DNA from: Valencia hispanica | Lineage: Eukaryota > Chordata > Actinopteri > Cyprinodontiformes > Valenciidae | DNA: 64,000 bases | Reading direction: 5' to 3' | Assembly (NCBI GenBank): GCA_963556495.2 | Contig: OY747723.1 | Coordinates: 14,478,501 to 14,542,500, forward strand | Shown: positions 46,301 to 58,300 of the stretch, in pieces | Numbering within the stretch: position 1 is the first letter of the stretch | How the letters are laid out: the number at the start of each line of letters is the position of its first letter | Translations under genes and position numbers: made by a program | Notes under the pieces: model-generated | Databases searched by the model: none | What the model saw: only the letters and a program-made list of their open reading frames with translations | What the model was told of the DNA's origin: nothing

Positions 46301-49300
46301 GCTCTGTTTAGGTCCTATTTTGGTATTCAAAGGAGTCCGTAGCCCACTGACTGGCAGCAAGGTGCTCAAGGCCTGTAACGGCAACCCAGGCCCAAATTAT
46401 ACCGGCCACACGGTTGCTTAAGGCGTTTATGCTGATATGCTGCTTACTGTTAGTTAGTTGTTTAGATTTTCTTTAAACTGTACAGGTATTAACTTTACTT
46501 TTAACTCCGAGACCTCTAGAGTGCTCTTTGCGGTCTAAGTTTCAGGTGAACATCCTGAAAAGACTGGTCATCGTTTTTTAATATTTTCTATTTGGAAATA
46601 ATCTTGACTATTGGACTTCAAATAATTTGAAATAACCTTCTTACCCTTCGTAAACTGATAGGGCAGAAACAACATCGCTGTTGTCTCTCCTCCTTGGCGT
46701 CCACACATCGGTATGGTCCACAGCGACAAACTGATTTATAGAGGTGCTCACGCTAATAAAATGGATTTGATTAACAACACCTAGATGCTACTTGCCCTCT
46801 TAAATCACATGGCGATGGTAGCAATCCACATTAATGGTAAATGGACTGAATTTATATAGCGCTTTTCTAGTCATACCACCCACTCAAAGTCCTTTACACT
46901 AGTCACATTCACCCAATCAGACTTTACAATGGAAAGATGGTGCACCTATTTTTTTTTATCATGACACAACATTTGATTTATCAGCTCGAATTGAACATTT
47001 TCACATGTAACATTTAGTAGCTATTCCTCCGATGAACCCATCTGCTACAAAGTAGGCGTAGGCAACTCGTCCGCAGCAGATGTAACACAGATGTCGCACA
47101 CATCGCATCACTTCACGCACTGGGTGTAGACAGCCAATAAAAATGACAAATGGACACTAAATCAGAGACATCTTTTTTTAAACCAGCTTTGTTTCTATGC
47201 TTCTGGAAAAACAAAAGAAAAAAGAGAAATCTGATAGAAAATGGAAACTTGGAGCATTTCTTACATGTAGAGTCAACAGTGTTTTGGACCGCTCGGCGTC
47301 CAGCCTGGTCCCGTTCAGAGGCAGAGCTCCTATTTTTTGTCCCTGAGCGTAGAGGAGAGTGACTTCAGTTTTCGCCGGAGGTGTCACATCTGGACGGGTC
47401 ACGGGACGTACGATGGGCGGGGCCACTGACGGAAGGCCTGGCACGAGATTGGACGGAAAAGATATATGCTTTGGTGGCTGTGAGGCCAGCAACATGGGGT
47501 TTTCAGTTTTGTAGCAAAGGAAAATCTGAAAAGTGTGGCATGTGACTGTACGTAGTCCCATTCACTCTAATACCCCTAAACAGATTACAATGCAAACCAT
47601 TGCTTAGGTTTTGGTTATAAAACAATTATAAAATGCACAGACATTAAAATCTGGGCCGGAATCAATATCCGATATTAAAACTGCAAAAAAGTTGACTTAC
47701 ATGCTGGTTTGACAACATCGTGTGAGCGAGTACCAGGGACTTCCCGTCCCTCCTGGTCCACACACCAGCAGTAAGTGGACTCCCCGTAACACTGGACAGG
47801 ACTGAGAGTGGACAACGATCAGAACCAGCCAAGGATTCAAGCTGCTGCTGTTTAGGGTGTAAATGGATGTACCTGAATTCTCCATCGGGTTCGCATTGAG
47901 GCAAATACTGCTGGGGGTCTGGTTTTCCACCGTAGTGTTCGATCAAACTGGCCTTCCATCTGTCACACACGCTCTCCGGTCGATTGTTAGGCGCTGCAAG
48001 CAACACAAACCTGTTTCAAGCCTAGCAAACACCCAAGAAGCTAACAAAAAAAAAAAAAATCTAATCCTTTTCTATTCAGTTTTTGGTATTTGTTCAACTT
48101 AATACAGCATCTGTTTTACAGCTTTCCGAGTTCATGTCGCAATGTGAGGTGGAGTGCTTTATTAATGGCGTGTGAATGCCCTGTGTTTAAAGAGGCGCAC
48201 ACACACATCTTCCCTCAGTCCAAACTGTTTACCAGCCTAGAGGGCTTTTAATAACTCACTGCACAGAGGAGCTTTATAACTGAACCTTAAATCACTTTAG
48301 GTTTCTGCTAATGTTTAAACAAGCCCTGCTTCTGTCTGTGAAGTTCTATGGTCTGGACTTCCCCAGACTGAGAAAGAAGAGAAAGACAAACTAAAATGGA
48401 ACTCATCTTATGTTTTCCTATCTATTAATACGGAGCTTCTGATTCAAGTGGTTTAGATGTTATATAGCATTTAACCACAACATCCACTAAATCTAGTAGT
48501 TCAGATCACACAGCTCATAGAGAAGGTTCCAACAACTCGCGGTGGTGTTCTTTGTTGGTGCTGAGCTGTTTAACCCATAAATGCAGACTGGCTTTGAGTC
48601 TTGGAGTTTAATGTGGGTCTCATGTGAACTAGTAAATATGTTACAAGATGAATACAAATGAAAGCAAGGGAAGGGCCTCTGATGTAAACCCCAAAACAAA
48701 CAGGCATAGGAAATTTCACTTGAGAAAGTTAGGTGGAGGGAAGAAAGACTGGAGATGCAACGGATGTTCACCTGTTTGGAAAATGTAAAAAATCCATCTT
48801 TTTTTAGATCAGTTAATGCACCACGCTACAATTACACTCTTCAGTGTGGAAAACGTAATATTTAGCTTTTTTAAGTGTTAGTAACGTGTTTTGAATAAAG
48901 GCTTGTCTGCTTGATCCAACTGATCACCGCATTGAGAACGTTTACATGCACATCTAAACCGGGCTTTTGGCAAAAATCGGGGTAATAGCTTAGCCAGAAT
49001 GTGAGCCTTTATCCCAGTTTACTTCTCTCTCAGAAAATCGAATTACTGAATGAAGTGCGTTCGCAACGCGACACTAGGTGGCGACATGCGCCCTTTCACG
49101 TTGGATTTTTCTGGCTGGCCTAGAGTCTCGCAGATAGTAAACAAATGCTGACAGCAGTGAAGCAGACAGAGCAAAAGCAGGATATACACAAGGAGCAAAG
49201 AAATGGACAACAACAACGCTGCAGCACAGAACAAAGTATTGATTGTGTTACATTTATTGTTGCTGCTTTGTTGTTGTGTACTGGTGTAGCTATTCTCGTC

Positions 49301-52300
49301 ACTTACCGTGAAATTCGCTTCACCAATCGCATTATTTGGGTCCCTTAGCTCGATTATTCAAACTCTAATTCGGTTTGACTTCCGTCCTAAGGTGTTATAC
49401 ATGCATTTCAAAAGTCCGACTTCAATCGGTCAAAGGCAATAATTTGACTTTCTCTTACTGCATGTAAACACAATGAGTGACCACTACTAATAAAGTTTTT
49501 GGAATTTCTGTTACTCTGGAGGACAAAGTTTCGTGCGAAAATGAAAAGACATCATCAATGACCTTAGAGAATCAGTTCCCGCTGCTACCTATGAATCTGG
49601 GATGGATTTTATTTGTCGTTTCCAAATACCCGAAATCCATCCATCTACTCTGAGAAAATGTATTCACAAGTGGACAATAACTAGAGTGAACGCCTCAGTA
49701 GATGTACCCAAAGTTCAGAGTGTTTACATTCATTGGACCACAATAAGAAATATTACTTTAGTATTTCAGAGAAATGAAGCTATGAAAAAAAAAAGAACCA
49801 AAAAGAGGTTCTCCAAGTTATTGTCTCCTTAGCTATGCTCAGTTTTTCGCACAGTTTCCCCCTTTTTGTTATATTTTTTATACATCTGATGGTTTTGAAG
49901 ACCTCTCCACACTGCTGTAATCCATTCTCTGCTAAAAACAGATCTCTCACCTGGTTTCCTGCAGTCTACAGGTGTGACACCAGGTGCAGTCCTGGTTCCT
50001 GTTCTCTCCTGTCCTCTGCTGTCCACACACCAACAATGTCCAGTGGAAAAATGACACTACAAAAGTACAAGAAAGATGTAGATATGAGTCCAGTTTTAAA
50101 GTTAAATGAAAGCCCATAGTAATTATTAGTAAAGATAGTTAACCTGCTGTGGTTGAAATTGTCCATTTTCATCACACTGAGGTACATAGGCTCCAGGAGG
50201 AGGACGTCCATCTGAGCTGGTCTGGACACTGTCTCTGTGGTGCTCGCAGTGAGTCTTCGGCCTCTCTGGCTCATCTGTTGTAAGGAGAGGACATTTAGAA
50301 AATGAATTACACTTAAATGTTCCTAGCTCACCAGAGCAGAAGGGATTAACAGTATTCTTTGGACAGATGACCTGTTTGGACAAATGAAATTCCACAATCT
50401 TCCAGACTGTGTAGGACACCTGCACATTACTGCATCAATCTATTATTAATCTAAAAAATAGATTGGTTGCATTAATTGTAGCTTTGCATTAAAATGACCT
50501 CATGTGACTAAAATGTAGCTAAGAACAATGCATCCGAATGAGTAGTTTTTCACTATCATGACGAACCTCAAGATAAAATGTTTGACTTCGGTGAAGAAAG
50601 CTTTAGGATGTCCAAGAGTGACCGGCAAGCGTTGCAACTATTTCTAAAGAGTGAGCAACATAATGTGTTTCCACCAGCGCAGAGCTTGGTCAACACTTTC
50701 AGAGAACCAAAGTGTGACAAAAAAGGGAGCAAATAGCTTCTTCTGTTCAAGAAAAACACCAGGGCCAGGTTTTAAGGTAAATGTTACTCAAATATCAGAG
50801 CACTGACATTTTGGACTTGCAGTTAGGAAAACCCCACATCCCAAACCGACTTGAGAACTCCAAGCAAAAATAAAACAAAAATGGGTCACCAGTAGACAGG
50901 ATTGGTTTGGAAGTTGATATCCTGCAGACTGGAGTTAGTCAGAGAAATTATGAAGAAAAAGAGCAAATATTTCCCAGTATGTCCTGAGAGCCTTACCTGG
51001 TCTGTTGCAGTCTGCACGAGCTGCACCGGGTGGAGTTCTAGTTCCTGCTCTCTCCTGTCCACTACTGTCCACACACCAACATTGTCCAGTAGAACCATGG
51101 CACTGGAACAATAGAAAAAACACCTTACAGAGGTATTCAATGGTACTTGAGTGTAAAATGATTCAATATGAACAAAGTAATGAAAGTCTAACCTGCTGTG
51201 GTTGATACTGTCCATTTTCATCACACTGAGGTACATAGGCTCCAGGAGGAGGACGTCCATCTGAACTGGTCTGGACACTGTCTCTGTGGTGCTCACAGTG
51301 AGTCCTTGGACGTTCTGGCTCATCTGTTGTAAGGAGAGGACATTTACATAATGAATTAAACTTATCCCTCCCATTGAAACCATTACTAAAATAGGTTTTT
51401 GTCATCTAAACAACATTGCCAGAGTCCGCCCCATTCTCTCTCGGGCCGAAACGGAGACGTTGATGCATGCTTTTATCTCCAGTAGAATTGATTACTGTAA
51501 TGCCCTGCTTTCTGGTCTTCCCAAAAAGAGTATATCAGGTTTACCACTACTACAAAATTCAGCAGCACGTGTCCTGACGAAGGCCAAGAGGTGGGAGCAC
51601 ATTACACCTGTCTCAAATAAATTGCATTGGCTCCCCGTATGTTTTAGGGTCGATTTTAAGATTATTTTAATGGTTTTCAAAGTTCCTAACTGTCTTGAGC
51701 CTTCTTATCTTTCAGAACTGCTTTTACCATATGAACCTTCGCGGTCTCTGCGCTCCTCTGTCAGCCGTCTCCTTGTCATCCCTAAAGTCAGGACAGACAC
51801 TCACGGCGAGGCATCTTTCCATTATTATGGCCCTCACCTCTGGAACAGGCTGCCGGAGGACCTCAGGGCCACCTGGAAAACTTTCATGTTTTTAAGAGCA
51901 GACTCAAGACTCACCTTTATAGCCTAGCTTTTAACTGATTATTATTTATTATAGTCCGTTTAATTGCTCTGCATGTTTTACTTAATAAATTTGATCAGTG
52001 TTTTACTATTTAATCTGATCATATTTATCCACTGTTCTTTTTTATATTTTAACCTGTTATTTTAATCTTCCTTCCAGTGTTTCCTCTGTGGAAGCCCTCT
52101 GCCTCGGGAGCGGTGGTTGCTGTGGCTGCCTGGTTGCTCTCCAGGTGGCACTTGGGTGGAGGTGGGTGTCCCAGCCTTGCCTCCTCTGGGCGCTTTGGGT
52201 CAGTGCCTTGGCTGCTGCAGTTGATGTGCTGCTGCCATTGTAGATGGCTCCTTTGATGGCGCTTCCTAACCTGGCTCATCTGTACTCAGCCCAATGTCCT

Positions 52301-55300
52301 TTTTATTGCTGCTCTTAACTGTGTGCGTGCATGAAGGTTGGGTCTGGGGGAGGGAGGTATAACTGTGATCATGCTTTTAATTATGTGGGGGAGGGATGGG
52401 AATATGGTGTTTGTGGGGGTCATTTTAATTCTGTAAAGCACTTTAAGCTGCAATTGTTGCATAAAAAGCACTTTAAAACCAAAGTTTGATTGATCCATTT
52501 AATTAAACTTAAATGTTTCTACCTCATCAGAGCAGAAGGGGTTAACAGCATTCTTTAGACTGATGGCACTTTGTTTAGACAAATGAAATTTCACAATCTT
52601 CCAGACTGTGTAGGACGCCTGCAAATTACTGCCTCAGTCTATTATTAATCTAAAAAATAAATAGATTGGTTGCATTAATTGTAGCTTTGCATTAAAATGA
52701 CATCATCTGACCATCCATCCATTATCTGTACCGTCCATCCATCCATCCATCCATCCATCCATCCATCCATCCATCCATCCATCCATCCATTATCTGTACC
52801 GTCCATCCTATGCAGGGTTGCGGGGGGGGGGCTGGTGCCTATCTCCAGCAGTCGCAGGGGCGAGCAGGGCCTCATGTGACTAAAATGTTGCTAAGAACAA
52901 TGCACCTGAATGAGTAGCTTTCTCTATCATGACTAACCTCAAGATGAAATGTTTGACTTCGGTGAAGAAAGCTTCAGGATATCCAAGAGTGACCGGCAAG
53001 CGTCGCAACTATTTTTAAGGAGTGAGCAACATAATGTGTTTCCACCAGCCCAGAGCTTGGTCAACAAGAGTATTGGATGAGTATGAATTGTGCCTCCATG
53101 CGTTGTGGGGGGAAATACGTTCAGAGAACCAAAGTGTGACAAAAAAAGGAGCAAATAACTTCTTCTGTTCAAGAAAAACACCAGGGCCAGGTTTTAAGGT
53201 AAATGTTACTCAAATATCAGAGCACTGACATTTTGGAATTGCGGTCACGAAAATCAACACATCTCAAACCGACTTGAGAACTCCAAGCAAAAATAAAACA
53301 AAAATGGGTCACCAGTAGATAGGATTGGTTTGGAAGTTGATATCCTGCAGACTGGAGTTAGTCAGAGAAATTAGGAAGAAAAAGAGTAAATATTTCCCAG
53401 TATGTCCTGAGAGCCTTACCTGGTCTGTTGCAGTCTGCACGAGCTGCACCGGGTGGAGTTCTAGTTCCTGCTCTCTCCTGTCCACTACTGTCCACACACC
53501 AACATTGTCCAGTAGAACCATGGCACTGGAACAATAGAAAAAACACCTTACAGAGGTATTCAATGGTACTTGAGTGTAAAATGATTCAATATGAACAAAG
53601 TAATGAAAGTCTTACCTGCTGTGGTTGATACTGTCCATTTTCATCACACTGAGGTACATAGGCTCCAGGAGGAGGACGTCCATCTGAACTGGTCTGGACA
53701 CTGTCTCTGTGGCGCTCACACTGAGTCCTTGGACGTTCTGGCTCATCTAAACAAGAATGGTGCAGTGTCATGAACAAGGTATTTGGGTCTTTACCGATTT
53801 TCTGCAGCAGATTTAAGATTTTAGTCTAACTGGTAGGTCAAGAAAAGTCCAACTCAGGCCACATTTTAATGTCCGAGCTGGTCTTCTGACCTAGATCCAC
53901 AATCAGCTGATTGGTCAGTTGTTTTCCTTCTAGATTATAGAAACAATTATTTTATTACTGCTTTATCTGCCACATAATCTAACATATGAGCAAAACAAAC
54001 CCTAAAACCACACCAACAACAATTCCCAATACCCATACTCCCCAGAGAGAAGTTTAAACTGTTTGGTACAGACAGAAACGATTCAGACTTATACATCAAA
54101 ATACTTTTACTGTTTTATAAATCATTGAATGGCTTAGCAGCTTTCAGTTTCTATGCTCCCCTTATCTGGAACAAACTACCAGACCACTGCAAAGCTGCTG
54201 AAATACAGAGTTCCTTTAAATCAAAGCTAAAGACTCATCTGTTTAGAGCTGCCTTTGAGTAAGCGATAACCATAATTTAAGCCACTACTTTTTTCACACG
54301 CTTTGGACTCTGCGTCCTATACAACAATGCGGCTAATTTATAGATTTTTATTGGGTAACGGCCTCTGGGGGGCACTATAGCAGGAAGCGCAAAAGTGAGT
54401 CAAACATATGGGGAAAGGTTATGTGCCGAAAGACACTACCGGTAGTTCCCTTTCAGTCGATTCACTCTGTACAAAACATAGAGTATGGGATATCACGCCC
54501 CCGGGTGGCCTGACTGACGACACCTTTAATCACGCCTTTCGGCAAAATGACGTGTGATGTCAGGTGGCAGGCCCCGCCTGCATTTAAATACACCCACCAT
54601 CACCGTCATTACTCAGTTCTTACGCTCTTCACCTCGCTGAGAACACTGATTTCCAAAACTGTGCTATCTGGCTGCTGCTAGCTAGCATTACTGTTGAGTT
54701 TCGGGAAAAAGAAACAAGCTCAACTGCTCGTGTTGGAGTAATCAGTGCTGCCTGCTGGTAAGCGTGTTTGCCCGCTGAGCGCAAGTTCTGTTTTCTTGGA
54801 TTCTTTCCCCTATTATTCATTTATTTTTTGGCTTCGTGGTTTGGGATGAGCACAAAGAGAAAAGTAGCGAAGCAGAAGTCTTCTGTTCGCCCCTGTCCTC
54901 AGGGGTGCGGCTTCTCACTTCACGATAAGGACCAGCACGAAGCATGCCCCGTCTGTCTGGGAATTGTCCATGCCAGAAGAGCGTTGACTGAGCCAGATGC
55001 ATGTGCGTTTTGCAGCCAGCTTCGGCACTCAATGCTTGAAGGGCGGGTCAAGTTTGTGCAGAAGGTGCTGGGAGAGGCTACTGTCTCACAGCAAGACCCC
55101 TTGCTCTCCGAGTCGGGGAACCCGGCTTCGTCCGAGTCCAATGAGGATGGCTTTTCGGTCGAAGTCCCCGCTCCCAGCTGGGTAGACGGAATGGAATACA
55201 TGGAGGAGTTAGCCGGGACAGAGCAGAGTACAGCTCCATCTCAGTTTCATCTGGAGGGTCATGCTGATGAGGTTTTGCTGGAAATCAGCCTGGAAGGTCA

Positions 55301-58300
55301 AGGCATGTCTGAAGACGATGATGACGACTTTTCAGCAGACCAGTGTCCAGCTACAGCCGCCACTGCCTCTCCGGCGGGTCAGGATGACACCTCATTCCTC
55401 TCCCTCTTTCGGCGGGCAGCTGACAAATTGGAGGTCAAGTGGCCCACACCTGCTCCCGCTCAGAAGGCGTCGCAGTTCACTGGATTTTATCTCCCTACGG
55501 AGCCAGCTATGGTCAAAAACCGCCTGCCTATGTTCCCAGACTTTGTATCTGAGCTGACATCCTGCTGGAACAAACCGTTGTCCACACGCGTCACAGTGGC
55601 AGATTATGGGCAGTATGTGGACCTGGAGGGCGCCGACAAGGCTGGGCTGGTTAATATCCCGCCTATGGAGCAGTCCCTGGCAGCTTATTTGGCTCCTTCA
55701 TTTAACCATGGTGTGGGTGGCCCCACTACCCTGCCATCAAAACAGTGCAGATTTTCTGCATCCCAACTGGAGAAAATCTATCGTGCTCAAGCGACCACTG
55801 CTCGCGCCCTAAGCTCGGCTACCATGCTGCAAACCTACCAGGCTATGTGTCTGTCCGAGTTCGGAGCTCAGATGCCACCTGAAAGCCCTCAGATTCCCCT
55901 CTTAAATGAGATTAGGGTCACCGCAGACTACATTCTTCGCACGTCCCGCTGTGGAGCGCTGTCGCTGGGGCGAGGGATGGCGTCAACAGTAGTGGCGCAG
56001 AGGCACCTATGGCTAACTCTTTCTGATGTCCCGGATAGGGACAGAGCCACATATCTGGATGAACCACTGTCCACAGAAGGGCTTTTCGGCCAATCCCTGG
56101 ATGCCATTCAAGCAAAGTTCGAGCTCAGGAAAAAGCAGACCGAAGCACTTCGCAGCATCATTCCCAGGCATGATGCAAGATCCAGGTCTGGCATGAGTTC
56201 ACGCAAGCCGGTGACCGCACCACCACCACCGAAGAGGGCAACGCCATCTGCGGCTTTCAACCCCGCGTCGGGACAGCCGCCACCTCAGAAGCCCGCTCCA
56301 CGCCAGTCGGCTTGGAGCAAAGGCCCTCCTCTGGGTCTTCAGAGGGAGCCTCAGTTGTCCTAGCTACGGGATTGACAAAAGAGAGGACCCAAGAACTGGG
56401 AGACTTGACTGCACCTCATTCGTGTCGGCCAAAGAGGCATGTTGTTTGTTCTGTTTGGGTGCCCAGTCCCAAAAGGCGCTGTGTTTCCCTAACACAGTCT
56501 CCCAAGCACACATCCCCAGTTCACACATTGTTTGCACTTCCAGCCCCGGGTTTGACTTGGTTAGGTGTTGCTCAAGAAACCAAACAGAATGTTTGTGTAA
56601 CTGTTTCAAACGTTTCAATAAAGGAGGGCTATTTTGCTACCAAAAAATCAAAATCAAAACGAGCACAACAGGCAAATGAGGCTGCACCTTTCCATTCCAG
56701 TAGAGGGCAGCACCTCCTCGCCAACAGCCATGGAGATCACCCGTCTGGTGGCACAACTTCCTCACTGGCGCGCATGCCAGTGAGGGCCAGTGGGTGTTAA
56801 GGACCGTTGCTATGGGTTACCGGTTACAGTTCAGAGTAAGACCACCCCGTTTCCTCTCAGTTATAACTACAACTGTAGCGACCGAGGCAGCGATAGTTTT
56901 GAAGGAAGAAATAAACACGCTGTGGGCAAAAGGAGCGGTGCGGGTGGTTCCACCTTCGGAAGCAAACAAAGGTTGGTACAGCCGCTATTCTGTTGTTCCG
57001 AAGAAGGGAGGTGGGCTACGTCCCATTCTGGATCTAAGAGTGTTAAACAAGCACCTTCGCACGTACAAATTCAAAATGTTGACACTGAGACAGCTTTTCA
57101 ACGCAGTCGGTCCAGGCGACTGGTTTGCATCAATCGATCTCACGGACGCTTACTTTCACGTAGCGATACATCCGGAGCACCGGCAGTTTTTGAGATTTGC
57201 CTTTGAGGGCATAGCATACAAATACCTGGTCTTGCCCTTCGGCCTGTCGCTCGCCCCTCGCACTTTTACAAAATGCGTGGAGGCGGCATTAGCACCTCTC
57301 AGAGAAAAGGGGATTCGTATCCTAGCTTCTGGACGACTGGGCTTTAATAGCCAGTTCCAGAGAACAGGCGGCAGAACAGCTGTCACGGGTGCTGTTCCAT
57401 GTCAAAGCTCTGGGATTTTTGGTGAATTTTCAAAAAAGCTCACTGAACCCGAGTCAGCAGTTCTCATTTCTGGGGCTGGAGATATGCTCCCTATCAGCTC
57501 GAGCGCGTCTCTCAGTACACCGGGTAACCGCGTTTCTCTGGTGCCTCGCTCAGTTTCAATTGGGACGCAGACTGCGCCTTCAGACTGTCCTACAACTGAT
57601 GGGTATGATGGCCTCGATGATCGCAGTGGTGCCACCTGGGTTATTAAAGATGCGTCCGCTCCAGCACTGGACACACTCTCACCGCCTGTGCACGTCAAGT
57701 CACCTGCAGAGGAGGTTAATGATAACCGCCGCTTGCATGTCAGCCCTTCGCCCGTGGAGGGAGCCCGGTCTGCTGTACCGTGGGTCTCCGACAGGCAGGG
57801 TCTCCTATCGCAAGGTGGTGTCCACAGATGCCTCACTGAAGGGGTGGGGGGCCATATGCGAGGGCGTGTCAGTGAGAGGGATCTGGACATTATCCCAGTT
57901 CAAGCTCCACATCAACTACTTGGAGTTGTTGGCGGTTTTTCTGGCTCTGACACTTTTTTCCAGGGTTCTGACAAACCAGCACGTTCTGATAAGATTGGAC
58001 AACACCACTGTGGTGTCTTACATAAACAGGCAGGGGGGAACCCGCTCACTTCCCCTGCTAAGGTTGTGTCTCAGACTTTTACAGTCGTGCAGCGTTCACC
58101 TTCTTTCTATCAGAGCAACTCATGTCCCTGGGCGCCTGAATTTGGGGGCGGATCTGCTGTCCAGGGGAGGCCCACTGGTGCGGGAGTGGCGACTGCACCC
58201 GTCAGTGGTTGCTCAGATTTGGCAGCGGTTCGGCAGGGCCTCAGTGGATCTCTTTGCAACCAAGGACAACACCCACTGTCCTCTGTTCTTCTCAATAACA

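Noticed and set aside
52734..52790. Short regular repeats that might suggest a CRISPR-like array
   Set aside because: It is a pure tetranucleotide microsatellite without spacers in a vertebrate intron.
50560..53760. Possible assembly artefact producing modules B and C
   Set aside because: The copies differ by scattered substitutions, by two residues in the exons, by acceptor sequence and by unique inserts (LINE, ATCC array). Simple duplication of one locus in assembly is therefore unlikely, though not excluded.
54768..54845. Upstream start of the DIRS Gag-like frame adding a hydrophobic N-terminus like a signal peptide
   Set aside because: Gag-like proteins act in the cytoplasm and the conserved family start is at 54846; the extension is probably translation of 5' leader sequence.
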